This document shows positions 42,922-52,126 of a DNA stretch of 64,000 nucleotides, one piece after another; the first letter of the stretch is position 1, and every line of letters begins with the position of its first letter. A program made the translations under genes and the position numbers. The DNA is from CAZCTO01 sp964501725 (GTDB lineage: Bacteria; Bacillota; Clostridia; Saccharofermentanales; Saccharofermentanaceae), in assembly GCA_964501725.1 (NCBI GenBank), contig CAZCTO010000008.1, forward strand, positions 21,460 through 85,459, given 5' to 3'. Below the pieces are notes generated by a model. That model saw only the letters and a program-made list of their open reading frames with translations, made no database searches and was not told the DNA's origin.

Positions 42922-43805
42922 TCAAGTTCCTTTCCCGTGATGCGCTTGTATGCTTCGCGGTACTTTTCCGCGGTTTTTTCGATCACTTCCGAAGGGAGTT
43001 TGGGTGCCGGATAGGTTTTATCCCAGTCGAGAGTCTCCAGCCACTCGCGCAGATACTGCTTATCGAAGCTTTTCTGTGCGCGGCCGGGAACATACCCGGA
43101 CGCTTCCCAGAAGCGCGAAGAATCCGGGGTCAGCATCTCGTCCGCAATGACCAGTCGGCCGTCGATTTTACCGAATTCGAACTTGGTGTCGGCAAGAATC
43201 AATCCCTTGGTGAGGGCATAATCGGCACCGGCAGTATAGAGTGCGAGACTGCTCTCTTTCAACAAACGTGCGTCTTCCATACCGATCAGATTCTCCAGTT
43301 CTTCCATGGAGATATTGATGTCGTGACCTTCTTCCGCCTTGGTGGAAGGCGAGAAAATCGGCTCCGGAAGTTTATCGCACTGTCCGAGACCTTCAGGCAA
43401 CTTGATTCCGCTGACGGTCCCGCTCTTCCGGTATTCCTTGAGGGCGGATCCTTCGAGATATCCGCGAACAATGCACTCCGCCGGAAGCATTTTGACTTTC
43501 TTGACCCACATTGACCGCCCCTTGAGTTCGTCGTAATGCTTTGAGAGCCCGAGCGGGTATTCGCGGGGATCGGTCGAAATGACGTGGTTCGGGACGATAT
43601 CCCGGGTCATTTCAAACCAGAAAGCGGAAATACTGTTCAACACCTTTCCCTTATCCGGAATCAGATCGTCGAAAACGACGTCGAATGCGGAAATGCGATC
43701 CGTAACGATCATCAGCATGGTATCGCCAAGATCATAAACATCCCGGACCTTGCCCCGGATGAGCAGCGGAAGATCGATGTAATCGGTGTTTCTTTGCAGA
43801 CTCAT
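42918..43805 (-). CDS. purC: SAICAR synthetase
   Basis: 295 residues, longer type. ATP-grasp-like marks are LIRGKVRDVYDLG, RISAFDVVF, IVRGYLEGSALKEY, LADTKFEFG and DEMLTPDSSRFW. Makes SAICAR from CAIR and aspartate in purine synthesis. It lies inside the his operon between hisB and hisH, with AGGAGGG ahead. HisFH releases AICAR, which joins the purine path one step below PurC, after PurB. No other purine gene is nearby. Confidence 0.97.
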   Translation of the reverse strand: MSLQRNTDYIDLPLLIRGKVRDVYDLGDTMLMIVTDRISAFDVVFDDLIPDKGKVLNSISAFWFEMTRDIVPNHVISTDPREYPLGLSKHYDELKGRSMWVKKVKMLPAECIVRGYLEGSALKEYRKSGTVSGIKLPEGLGQCDKLPEPIFSPSTKAEEGHDINISMEELENLIGMEDARLLKESSLALYTAGADYALTKGLILADTKFEFGKIDGRLVIADEMLTPDSSRFWEASGYVPGRAQKSFDKQYLREWLETLDWDKTYPAPKLPSEVIEKTAEKYREAYKRITGKELE

Positions 43806-43858
43806 AGAGTGCCCTCCTACAGAAGTATCGATTTGGTGTAACGGTATTATGTCGCTGT

Positions 43859-44470
43859 CTACAGAAGTCCCTTGGTGGAAGGGATTTGGTTCGAAAAGCG
43901 GGGGTCCCCGGATGCTGCCTCACGCAACGCCCGGGCAAATGCCTTAAACATGGCCTCTACCTTGTGGTGGTCATTACCGCCGTATTCGCATTTCAGGTGG
44001 AGTGTGATTCCCGCCTGAAAAGCCAGCGCCCGAAAAAACTCTTCGGTCAGCTCCGTATCAAATTCACCGATCCGGTCGGACGAGAACCGTGCATCAAAAA
44101 CCAGAAACGGTCTGCCCGAAATATCCAGCGAACACACCGCCAGCGTCTCATCCATCGGAATCGAAGCAAATCCGTAGCGTTTGATTCCTTTCTTATCCCC
44201 GAGCGCCTCGGCTATTGCTTTGCCGAGCACAATCCCGATATCTTCAACGGTGTGATGTCCGTCCACGCGAAGATCTCCGTTAGCCTTGACCACGAGGTCC
44301 AGTCCGCCGTGCCGGGCAAGAAGATCCAGCATGTGATCCAAAAAACCGATCTTCGTCTCCGCATCGCATGTTCCGGTGCCATCTATCGCAAGTTCAACTT
44401 CAATACTGGTTTCACGGGTGGTGCGGCTGCACGACGCAACTCTTTTTGATGCTGATTCCTCCATATTCAT
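43859..44470 (-). CDS. hisB: Imidazoleglycerol-phosphate dehydratase
   Basis: 203 residues, dehydratase only, without the phosphatase domain found in enterobacterial HisB. Metal-binding histidines in GFLDHMLDLLARHG, DGHHTVEDIGI and CEYGGNDHHKVEAMFKA. Overlaps hisC by 4 bases. Confidence 0.97.
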   Translation of the reverse strand: MNMEESASKRVASCSRTTRETSIEVELAIDGTGTCDAETKIGFLDHMLDLLARHGGLDLVVKANGDLRVDGHHTVEDIGIVLGKAIAEALGDKKGIKRYGFASIPMDETLAVCSLDISGRPFLVFDARFSSDRIGEFDTELTEEFFRALAFQAGITLHLKCEYGGNDHHKVEAMFKAFARALREAASGDPRFSNQIPSTKGLL

Positions 44471-45558
44471 CCGTTCTCCCCTTTTCCTTCGTTCAATATC
44501 GCACGGATCGCCCGGATCAGTTCATCCATTTGGTCGTCCGTTCCGATCGATATTCGCAGAGACTCACTGATACGCGGCTTGTTAAAATACCTCACCAGTA
44601 TACCTTGATTCCGCAATTTGTTGTATAGTTCCGCGGCTCCGATTTGTCCCGGCCGCACAAAAAGGAAATTGGCCGCCGACACCGGTACGTCAAAGCCCAA
44701 AGCCAACAGTTCGGTACGGACCCGCTCACGAGTCGCTATGATTTTAGCGGTGTTTCTCTCAAACCATCCACGGTCAAGAACCGCCAGTTCGGCAACTTTC
44801 TGAGCCAAGGTGTCGACCGGATACGAATTGAATGAGTCCCGGATTCTGGAAATCCCCTCTATTAGTTCTTCCGATGCAATCGCGTACCCTAGGCGCAATC
44901 CGGCCAGCGAGTGCGATTTGGAAAGGGTTCCGATGATCAGCAGATTCGGGTATTTTTCGAGCAGGCCGACCGCCGACTCGCCGCCGAAACAAACGTAGGC
45001 CTCATCGATCAATACGACACGGTCCGGGTTGGCTTGAAGGATTGCCTCAACCGACGCAAGCGACATTGAAACAGCGGTCGGCGCGTTCGGATTGGCGATG
45101 GCGACCCCGCCCCCCTCTTCACAGAAAGGATCAAGCGGCACCGTGAAATCCGTGTTGAGCGGGACTTTCCGGAGCGGGATGTTGTACAAATCGGCATAGA
45201 CCGGATAAAAGCTGTAGGATATGTCCGGAACCCGCAGGGGCGCCGCGTCCTCTCCGCTTTCGAAAAACGCCTGAAACGCGAACGCAAGCACTTCGTCCGA
45301 ACCGTTTCCGCAGAAAATTTGCTCCGCCCGAACGCCGAAAAATTCCGCGAACGCAAAACGAAGCTTCGTGCAGGACGTATCGGGATATAAGCGCAGCAAA
45401 TCCGGATCAAAGGTCTTCAAGAACTTTTCGATCGCCGGAGATGGCGGATACGGGTTCTCATTGGTGTTGAGTTTAATGACTTTCTGACCTTCACGCGGTT
45501 GCTCTCCGGCGACGTAAGGGCTGATATTCCGGGTTTTTTCGTTCCAAAAACGGCTCAT
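44467..45558 (-). CDS. hisC: Histidinol-phosphate aminotransferase
   Basis: 363 residues, PLP fold type I. NENPYPPSP near the N-terminus, ANPNAPTAVSMS, the Asp in IDEAYVCFGG, the PLP lysine in GTLSKSHSLAGLRLGY, and a C-terminal RISIGT. HisB phosphatase (histidinol phosphatase, HisN/HisK) is absent from the operon. Confidence 0.97.
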   Translation of the reverse strand: MSRFWNEKTRNISPYVAGEQPREGQKVIKLNTNENPYPPSPAIEKFLKTFDPDLLRLYPDTSCTKLRFAFAEFFGVRAEQIFCGNGSDEVLAFAFQAFFESGEDAAPLRVPDISYSFYPVYADLYNIPLRKVPLNTDFTVPLDPFCEEGGGVAIANPNAPTAVSMSLASVEAILQANPDRVVLIDEAYVCFGGESAVGLLEKYPNLLIIGTLSKSHSLAGLRLGYAIASEELIEGISRIRDSFNSYPVDTLAQKVAELAVLDRGWFERNTAKIIATRERVRTELLALGFDVPVSAANFLFVRPGQIGAAELYNKLRNQGILVRYFNKPRISESLRISIGTDDQMDELIRAIRAILNEGKGENG

Positions 45559-45583
45559 ATTGACTCCTTATCAGGCAAAATGC

Positions 45584-46879
45584 TTATTCAAATCGTGCCC
45601 GCACCGCGTCCGCGTGTGCCTGCAATCCTTCTGCTTCGGCAAAATAGGCGACCTTTTCGTAACACTCGCGCAGGGACTCCTCGTTGTAGCGCAGAATACT
45701 GGTTTTCTTCAGGAAATCCCCCGCATTTAGCGGCGAGAAAAACCTCGCGGTACCGGACGTCGGGAGTGTGTGATTCGGTCCGGCAAAATAGTCTCCCAAA
45801 GGCTCCGGCGTATAGTTTCCGACAAAGATCGCACCGGCGTTTTTGATGTTTCGGAGCAGATCGTCCGGGTTTTCCACGCACAACTCCAGGTGTTCGGGAG
45901 CCAGTTCTTCGGAAAAAGCGACTGCGGCCGCCAGGTCATCCACCACTAAAACAGCACAGTAATCCGCAAGAGAAGCGGCGAGGAATTCCTTCCGGCTCGA
46001 TTGCTCGGAACGGCGATCCACCGCTTCGATCACCGCTTCAGCCAGTTTTTCGCTCGCAGTCACCAGAATGGCCGAGGCCAGCTTATCGTGTTCCGCCTGT
46101 GAAAGCATGTCCGCCGCGACAAATTCCGGATTGGCGGTATCGTCGGCAATAATCAGTATTTCACTGGGCCCGGCAAACATGTCGATGTCCACCTGCCCGA
46201 AAACCAATCGCTTTGCGGTATTCACGTAAATGTTACCGGGTCCGCATACCTTGTCGACCCGCGGGATCGTTTGCGTTCCGTACGCCATCGCGCCGATCGC
46301 CTGCGCTCCTCCGACCTTATATATTTCGTCGGCTCCCGCAATCCGGGCGGCTGCCAGGATGACCGGATTCACGGATCCGTCCGTGCCCGGAGGTGTACAG
46401 AGTACGATGCGCCCGACACCCGCGGTCTTGGCGGGAATCACATCCATGAGAACGGTTGAAGGAAGCGGAGCGGTTCCGCCCGGTATATAAATTCCGGCGA
46501 TGCCAAGAGGTCTTACGATCATTCCGATCTGCGCCCCGTTCCGAAGATCGCTCATGTATCCGTTTTCCAGTTGCTTCCCGTGAAAAGCGCGAATGTTCGC
46601 CGCGGCTTCCTCCATGATCTGAATCAGTTTCGGATCAGTCCCGGCCATCGCATCGTCAATTTCTTTCTCGGTGACGCGAAGCGCATCCGCCGGAAGATCC
46701 GCGCGATCGAATCGGAGGGTATATTCCCGCACCGCCGCATCGCCCTTTTCACGAATGTCCGAAAGGATCTCTCCCACAACTTTCAAGACCGGGCCGAGGT
46801 CCATTTTTCCGCGCAAGCCAAGGTCTTCACAGGTCTTTTTCAGATCGATCGATGACGCGCGAATCAACTTGCATTTCAT
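45584..46879 (-). CDS. hisD: Histidinol dehydrogenase
   Basis: 431 residues, full length. PGGTAPLPSTVLMDVIPAK, GPGNIYVNTAKRLVFG, GPSEILIIADD, AEHDK and the zinc-related GPNHTLPTSG are all present. Oxidises histidinol to histidine in two NAD steps. Overlaps hisG by 4 bases. Confidence 0.98.
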   Translation of the reverse strand: MKCKLIRASSIDLKKTCEDLGLRGKMDLGPVLKVVGEILSDIREKGDAAVREYTLRFDRADLPADALRVTEKEIDDAMAGTDPKLIQIMEEAAANIRAFHGKQLENGYMSDLRNGAQIGMIVRPLGIAGIYIPGGTAPLPSTVLMDVIPAKTAGVGRIVLCTPPGTDGSVNPVILAAARIAGADEIYKVGGAQAIGAMAYGTQTIPRVDKVCGPGNIYVNTAKRLVFGQVDIDMFAGPSEILIIADDTANPEFVAADMLSQAEHDKLASAILVTASEKLAEAVIEAVDRRSEQSSRKEFLAASLADYCAVLVVDDLAAAVAFSEELAPEHLELCVENPDDLLRNIKNAGAIFVGNYTPEPLGDYFAGPNHTLPTSGTARFFSPLNAGDFLKKTSILRYNEESLRECYEKVAYFAEAEGLQAHADAVRARFE

Positions 46880-47535
46880 GGTTTGTCCTCCGCTTTCGGT
46901 GTATTTTTTTCGAGTTGCTCGCGAATCGCGTCGAGCATCGGGATAATTTCGGCGGATTTCATCTTCATGGAGACCCGGTTCACGACGACCCGCGCGGAAA
47001 TATCCGCGATCACCTCAAGGACGTCCAGGCCGTTTTCGCGAAGTGTTCTTCCGGACTCGACGATGTCCACGATTACTTCGGCCAGTCCGATCAGCGGCGC
47101 GAGTTCCACGGAGCCGTTAAGCTTTATGATCTCGACGCTCTCCCTTTTCGTTTTTTCGAAATATGTCCGCGTGATATTCGGGTATTTGGACGCCACGCGC
47201 TTGTTGGGAATCCGGTCAAGCCGGCCTTTGAGTTTTTCGGGACCGCATACGCACATCCGGCAGGCGCCGAACCGCAAATCAATCACTTCGTAAAGCTGAC
47301 GGTTCTCTTCCATCAGTGTGTCCTTGCCGACCACACCGATGTCCGCCGCGCCATATTCCACATAGGTCGGGACATCCGCCGGCTTCGCCATAATGAAGCG
47401 AAGTCCCGTCTTCGGGTCCTCCAATATTAGTTTCCTTGTATCTTCTCTGGCCGCGGAGCAATCATAGCCGGCAGCTTCAAGAAGTGTCAGCGCCTGATCC
47501 GCCAAACGTCCTTTCGATAGAGCAATCGTGATCAT
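46876..47535 (-). CDS. hisG: ATP phosphoribosyltransferase, short catalytic form
   Basis: 219 residues from ATG 47535; a GTG nine codons earlier would put the ribosome site AAGGAG inside the gene. Short-form HisG with ITIALSKGRL and EVIVDIVESGRTLRENGL, lacking the regulatory C-terminal domain, thus requiring HisZ, encoded just upstream (one base apart). Confidence 0.97.
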   Translation of the reverse strand: MITIALSKGRLADQALTLLEAAGYDCSAAREDTRKLILEDPKTGLRFIMAKPADVPTYVEYGAADIGVVGKDTLMEENRQLYEVIDLRFGACRMCVCGPEKLKGRLDRIPNKRVASKYPNITRTYFEKTKRESVEIIKLNGSVELAPLIGLAEVIVDIVESGRTLRENGLDVLEVIADISARVVVNRVSMKMKSAEIIPMLDAIREQLEKNTPKAEDKP

Positions 47536-47536
47536 G

Positions 47537-48754
47537 TCAGTTTGATTCTCCTTCCGGTTCACAGCAGTCCACCGCTTTAAGGTAAATGACCTGCTCGATT
47601 CTTCTGTCCTTTGCGTACTGATCCAGTTCGTCTTCGTTCATTCCGAAACAATCCAGGATCACGATTAATTTCTTTTTTCGCAGTGCCCGCGCCGCCTCGA
47701 TGGCTTTACGGCGAAGTCCCGGCTCATTATCATATCCGATGATCGTATCCACGGTTTTCCGGGCAAATTCCTTGCCCTGTCGGTGAAGTGCGGCAATGCA
47801 CAACGTGATCCCGATTGAAAAACCGACTGCGGCAAGATCTCTTCCGAAAACCGACACCACTTTGTCATAACGTCCGCCTGAGATGATCGGGAAACCGACC
47901 GCGTGCGTGAAGCCCTTGAAAATCATACCGGTATAATAATCGAGGCTCCTGAGCATGCCCAAATCCAGCGAGACGTACTTCATAAAGCCATAATCACCGA
48001 GGATCTCAAGAATTTCTTTCAGATTGACCAGTGCATCGAGCGATGTCCGGTTCCTGACGCGTTTTTCGAGCAATTCGATGGTATCAAACGTCCCGAAAAG
48101 CGTCGGGATCATGCTGAGTGTCTGCTTGTCTTCGGCGGAAAGGTTGAGACGATCCGCCATTTTGTCGAGCATGACCGTATCTTTCTGATCGACAAGCTTT
48201 GACAGCATTTCCGCATCTTCCTCGCCGATGCCCCATTCTTCCATCAGTCCGCTGAAAAAACGAACCTGCCCGACGGATATCTGAAGATCCGTAAGTCCGA
48301 TCTCAAGTGCCGACGCGATCGAGAGCGCAATCACTTCCGCGTCCGCCTGCGCACCGGAAACGCCCATGAGTTCAACTCCGGCTTGTGAAAACTCCCGCTG
48401 CCTGCCGCCTCCGGACTCACGGAAGCGGTACATGTTCCCGATATATGAAAACCTAAGCGGCGGTTTCTCGTCTTTGAGAAGGGTGGCGGCAAGCCTTGCC
48501 GCCGGGATCGTTCCGTCATATCGAAGTGACAGAATACGTCCCTCCTGATCGGCGAGTTTATACATATTCTCCTGTGCCACAAAGTTCCCGCCCGCATAGA
48601 CATCAAAAAACTCGATGCCCGGTGTCTCTATCTCCTGATAGCCACCCGTTACGAAAAGGGAACGGAGCTTACTCTCTACGCCTCGCTTTGCTGCGCAGTC
48701 CTCCGGCAGCATATCTGAAAGGCCGTCCGGTGTGTGAAATCGGTAGTTGCTCAT
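47537..48754 (-). CDS. hisZ: ATP phosphoribosyltransferase regulatory subunit
   Basis: 405 residues, histidyl-tRNA synthetase-like paralogue. GLSDMLPEDCAAKRGVE, SLRYDGTIPAARLAA, REFSQAGVELMG and GGRYDKVV are kept, but the anticodon-binding C-terminal domain is much altered, as in HisZ. It makes short HisG active and histidine-sensitive. First gene of the operon; GAGGAGGA upstream. Confidence 0.96.
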   Translation of the reverse strand: MSNYRFHTPDGLSDMLPEDCAAKRGVESKLRSLFVTGGYQEIETPGIEFFDVYAGGNFVAQENMYKLADQEGRILSLRYDGTIPAARLAATLLKDEKPPLRFSYIGNMYRFRESGGGRQREFSQAGVELMGVSGAQADAEVIALSIASALEIGLTDLQISVGQVRFFSGLMEEWGIGEEDAEMLSKLVDQKDTVMLDKMADRLNLSAEDKQTLSMIPTLFGTFDTIELLEKRVRNRTSLDALVNLKEILEILGDYGFMKYVSLDLGMLRSLDYYTGMIFKGFTHAVGFPIISGGRYDKVVSVFGRDLAAVGFSIGITLCIAALHRQGKEFARKTVDTIIGYDNEPGLRRKAIEAARALRKKKLIVILDCFGMNEDELDQYAKDRRIEQVIYLKAVDCCEPEGESN

Positions 48755-48782
48755 GAGATCCTCCTCTTCGCCGTTCCTTCTT

Positions 48783-48816
48783 GCTTTACCACTTTACTTT
48801 GATAAAGCGGTAAAGC
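48783..48816. promoter_or_regulatory. 14-bp inverted repeat at the his operon transcription start
   Basis: GCTTTACCACTTTA (48783-48796) and TAAAGCGGTAAAGC (48803-48816), one mismatch that is a G-U pair in the RNA, 6-base centre. It starts within a few bases of the expected transcription start. Reads as an operator for a his repressor (inner GGTAAAG half sites) or as a 5' RNA hairpin. Confidence 0.8.
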
Positions 48817-48824
48817 TTTCCTGT

Positions 48825-48854
48825 ATTATATGATACTCCTTTGATTGTTGTCAA
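48825..48854 (-). promoter_or_regulatory. Promoter of the his operon
   Basis: Minus strand TTGACA (complement 48849-48854), 18-base spacer, TATAAT (complement 48825-48830). Near-consensus. Confidence 0.85.
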
Positions 48855-49026
48855 GCCCATAAAAGATAAGCAACCAATAAATAATCCGGCCGGTTTTCGC
48901 CAATCGGATTCATTCACGAATCCGGAGTCCGGCTTTTTGCGATATAATTGAATTGAGCGTATTAATGTCGCTCCGAGAATCGTTTGCACGGGAAACCTGC
49001 CGGAAGCGGGCAAAGCGAGGGCGTGA

Positions 49027-50178
49027 ATGGGAAACATTATCGACTATGTCAGAAACGAGCTACGGACACTGCGCGAAAAGCCATTCAGCGCTGTGGACAG
49101 CCTGGTGCTTTCGCAGTTTATGTATCTCAATTTTGACGGTCTGGTTCCGGGCGTTTTTGACGATAAGCCCTCGATACGAATTTGTGATCTTCTGAAAGCC
49201 GAGTATTTTGAGCTTCTTTTTTCCAAGTTACACAGCTCGGAGATGTATCGTGATTTTCTGATCGCGCTGGGCATTAGTCCGCGATTTCGCGATATCGGAA
49301 TGAATTATTTTGCCGATCAGGCTGACGTGGAATTGCAAATGCAGTTCGCGGCGATGACGTTCCTTTGGGACGACAGAACTGCCTATGTCGCGTACCGCGG
49401 GACTGACGGCACACTGGTCGGATGGAAAGAAGACTTTAATATGGCATATATTTATCCGCTCCCTTCCCAGGAGGCCGGGCTTCTATATTTGAACACCGTG
49501 TCCGGATTACTTCCCCCAAAGATGAATATCCTGGTCGGCGGTCATTCCAAAGGCGGTAATATCGCTGTTTACTCATCTATGAAGTGCAAAAAATCTTTTC
49601 AGAAGCGAATTGTTGAGATCTACAATCACGACGGACCCGGTTTTGCAAAAGATGTCGTCATGAGCCCGGAGTTTGAAGCCATTCGCGACAGGACACAGAA
49701 AAGCATGCCCCGGTCATCGGTTTTCGGTATTTTGCTGCATCATCAGGAGAATGTCCGCATTGTCGAAAGCGCCGGCGGCACCATCATGCAACACGATCCG
49801 TTCAGTTGGTGCGTCGAAGGAGACGACTTCTGCTACACTGAAAAACTGACCGATGGTTCTATCAATCGACATAAGACCATCAATCAATTGCTATTTTCAC
49901 TATCTCAGGAACAGCGGAAGCTTTTTATCGAAACCTTGTATCAATTGGTCGAGTCCACCCGGGCAACAAGTATTTACGAACTCACAGACGATTGGCGAAA
50001 AGTCGCCGCGAAGATCTTGTCCGCCACAAAAGAAATCAATCCCGAGACGCTCAAGTTTGTGAAGAAGACATTTTTTGAATTGGTCAGACTCTCCCTTCAA
50101 AATATTCGTCTCCCCGAGAAAAAAACACCCGCGCCCGTTGCGATACCGAAAAAATCGGCGGCCGGTCAAAACAAATAG
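49027..50178 (+). CDS. Mbeg1-like / DUF2974 alpha/beta-hydrolase-like protein
   Basis: 383 residues. The first part, SLVLSQFMYLNFDGLVPG, and DDRTAYVAYRGTDGTLVGWKEDFNM resemble lipase-3-like folds; VGGHSKGGNIAVY (about 175) is a GxSxG nucleophile elbow, the serine being in HSKGG. This matches the Mbeg1/DUF2974 family, widespread in Firmicutes with unknown natural substrate. No signal peptide. A charged tail (about 350-383) is rich in Lys and Pro. GCGAGGG ahead of the ATG. Confidence 0.85.
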   Translation: MGNIIDYVRNELRTLREKPFSAVDSLVLSQFMYLNFDGLVPGVFDDKPSIRICDLLKAEYFELLFSKLHSSEMYRDFLIALGISPRFRDIGMNYFADQADVELQMQFAAMTFLWDDRTAYVAYRGTDGTLVGWKEDFNMAYIYPLPSQEAGLLYLNTVSGLLPPKMNILVGGHSKGGNIAVYSSMKCKKSFQKRIVEIYNHDGPGFAKDVVMSPEFEAIRDRTQKSMPRSSVFGILLHHQENVRIVESAGGTIMQHDPFSWCVEGDDFCYTEKLTDGSINRHKTINQLLFSLSQEQRKLFIETLYQLVESTRATSIYELTDDWRKVAAKILSATKEINPETLKFVKKTFFELVRLSLQNIRLPEKKTPAPVAIPKKSAAGQNK

Positions 50179-50238
50179 ACGATTATCGGGCTTGCCTGTA
50201 TAATCATTGGAACAAACGCCCCCGGAAAGGACAAAACT

Positions 50239-50934
50239 GTGACCAAAGCGATCCGGTCCCCGATAATACCGATTTCGGACAGGCTGCTGATCGGCGTTCC
50301 GCTTGCGGTCGTCGGCGGATACCTCGATGCCTACACGTATCTTTTTCACGGAGGCGTATTTGCCAACGCGCAGACCGGAAACCTGGTTTTACTGGGTATA
50401 TCGATATCGCGTGGTGAATTCTCCCTTGCTTTCTCGTATATTCTTCCGGTGCTCGCCTTCGTATCGGGTGTGCTGATTACGGAGCGAATGCGGATTCGCT
50501 CGGCATCGCTCTGGATACTTCGCTGGCGTCATCTTGTCCTATTTATTGAAGCACTTCTTCTTTTTGTCATCGGCTTTCTGCCCGCGGCATTTCCTGATAA
50601 TATCGTCAATGTCACGGTATCTTTTGTCTGCGCCATGCAGGTGAACAGTTTCCGGAAACTTCACGATCGGACCTATGCCACAACGATGTGTACCGGGAAT
50701 CTTCGTAGTGCGACCGAAGCGCTTTCAAACTCAATACATGAATACGATTCCGAGGAATTTGACGTTTTCCTTCGCTACGGGGCAATACTGCTTGCTTTTT
50801 GTGCGGGAGCGGCTCTCGGGACCGTCATGACCAATCTTCTCGCCGGTAAAAGCGCCTGGATCTGTTCGTTGCTTCTATTGATCTGTATCTTGACGATGAA
50901 GATGAAAGAATCTGAAACGGAACAAGGAGAATAA
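50239..50934 (+). CDS. YoaK/DUF1275 family membrane protein
   Basis: 231 residues from a GTG with GGAAAGGA upstream. Six membrane helices; the motif AVVGGYLDAYTYLFHGGVFANAQTGNLVLLG (location about 25-55) and MQVNSFRKL with TMCTGNLRSA are diagnostic for DUF1275. Function unknown, seen across bacteria; sometimes called YoaK. Six bases before the next gene. Confidence 0.92.
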   Translation: MTKAIRSPIIPISDRLLIGVPLAVVGGYLDAYTYLFHGGVFANAQTGNLVLLGISISRGEFSLAFSYILPVLAFVSGVLITERMRIRSASLWILRWRHLVLFIEALLLFVIGFLPAAFPDNIVNVTVSFVCAMQVNSFRKLHDRTYATTMCTGNLRSATEALSNSIHEYDSEEFDVFLRYGAILLAFCAGAALGTVMTNLLAGKSAWICSLLLLICILTMKMKESETEQGE

Positions 50935-50940
50935 TTATTC

Positions 50941-51714
50941 ATGGGGATTTTTCAGAATTTGATTCGCTTACTATTTATCCTTCTTGCCGTCTTCGGTATT
51001 ATCATTTTTGCCCGTCCGGTGACGATCGGTATTCTCAACATCGGAAATGCATCCGGTCTATTGGCGTGCGCCGTAATCGCCGCGGCGGCGATTTTCGCTT
51101 CTCCGCTTCACCGGGTTCTTCAGCGGTGTCTCCATACGAAGGGCGGAAAAGCAGCAGTCATTGCGGGCGCCGGCTTTCTGCTTCTGGGCATTATATGGGT
51201 CATTATTCTCTCCTTCCTCATGGCTTCGGCATCTTCCGCAAAGCCCTCCCGTCCGACCACATTAATCGTGCTCGGATGCAAAGTGAACGGCGATATCCCC
51301 AGTCTGTCACTCCAGAAACGGATTGACGCCGCTGCCGAATATCTGTTGCGGAATCCATCCGTTCAAGTTGTCGTCTCCGGCGGACAGGGACCGGATGAGT
51401 GGATCAGTGAAGCCGAAGCGATGAAACGCGGTCTTCTTGAAAAAGGGATTGATTCAACGCGCATCATCCTCGAAGACAAGTCCACTTCAACCTCTGAGAA
51501 CCTTTCGTTTTCCAAAAAATTACTGCTCGAAAAAGGCCTGTCCGCTGACGTCATCATCGTGACCGAAGGCTATCATATGTTGCGCGCACAAACACTTGCC
51601 AAGCGCGCCGGCCTTACTCCGGAAGGCTTATCTTCCGATACGGTTTCCTGGCTGCTCCCGACTTGCTGGGTGCGCGAATGGTTCGGAAATACGCTGGAAT
51701 TTGTGCGCGGATAG
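50941..51714 (+). CDS. YdcF/ElyC-SanA-like (DUF218) protein
   Basis: 257 residues with four membrane helices (about 5-25, 28-48, 60-80, 85-105) followed by the DUF218 domain: PTTLIVLGCKVNG, VVVSGGQGPDEWISEA, EDKSTSTSENL and EGYHMLRAQTLA. Family members affect envelope integrity (ElyC, SanA) or glycan metabolism. Cotranscribed with DUF1275. Ribosome site AAGGAGAA. Confidence 0.9.
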   Translation: MGIFQNLIRLLFILLAVFGIIIFARPVTIGILNIGNASGLLACAVIAAAAIFASPLHRVLQRCLHTKGGKAAVIAGAGFLLLGIIWVIILSFLMASASSAKPSRPTTLIVLGCKVNGDIPSLSLQKRIDAAAEYLLRNPSVQVVVSGGQGPDEWISEAEAMKRGLLEKGIDSTRIILEDKSTSTSENLSFSKKLLLEKGLSADVIIVTEGYHMLRAQTLAKRAGLTPEGLSSDTVSWLLPTCWVREWFGNTLEFVRG

Positions 51715-51758
51715 ATCGGGGCACGATAACTTGCACCCGAAATTTTTTGATTTTTCTA

Positions 51759-51787
51759 TTGACACCTTATTTCTGACGCGATATTAT
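51759..51787 (+). promoter_or_regulatory. Promoter of the trp operon
   Basis: TTGACA at 51759-51764, 17-base spacer, TATTAT at 51782-51787. Confidence 0.85.
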
Positions 51788-51792
51788 GGCGA

Positions 51793-52082
51793 TAATTTAT
51801 AGCAAACCGATGAGTAAGAGTAGTAACTACGCTTCCAAGATCTCAGAGAGTCGCAGACGGTGAAATTGCGATATGGCGGAACGTAGTGAATGGACTTACG
51901 AGGGCGGCCCGAAAGGATTCTTCCGAGTAGGCACCGACGGGGAACCGACCCGTTATCCGGCGGACTCGTATGATTGTACGAGCAGATGAGCGGATCTGTC
52001 CCGAATCGGGGCGGTTCAAGCAAGGTGGTACCGCAGGAGTTTTAGCTCTTGTCCCTGCAGAAGCAGAGGCAAGAGCTTTTTT
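51793..52082 (+). promoter_or_regulatory. Trp-specific T-box leader with terminator
   Basis: T-box sequence AAGGTGGTACCGC at 52022-52034, followed by the terminator (AGCTCTTG 52044-52051 with CAAGAGCT 52070-52077, T-run to 52082). The specifier loop reads GAA-TGG-AC with TGG at 51891-51893, a Trp codon. The uncharged tRNA-Trp would bind TGG and the T-box and prevent termination. Stem I is about 51800-51905. Confidence 0.95.
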
Positions 52083-52126
52083 GCGTTCAAAAAGAAGACG
52101 CAAATGTAGAAAGGCAGGATTAAAAA

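Noticed and set aside
43880..43900. T-arm-like GGTTCGAAAA as a tRNA
   Set aside because: No cloverleaf can be built; it is inside hisB.
48755..49026. T-box leader for the his operon
   Set aside because: No T-box sequence or specifier stem; only a promoter and an inverted repeat are present.
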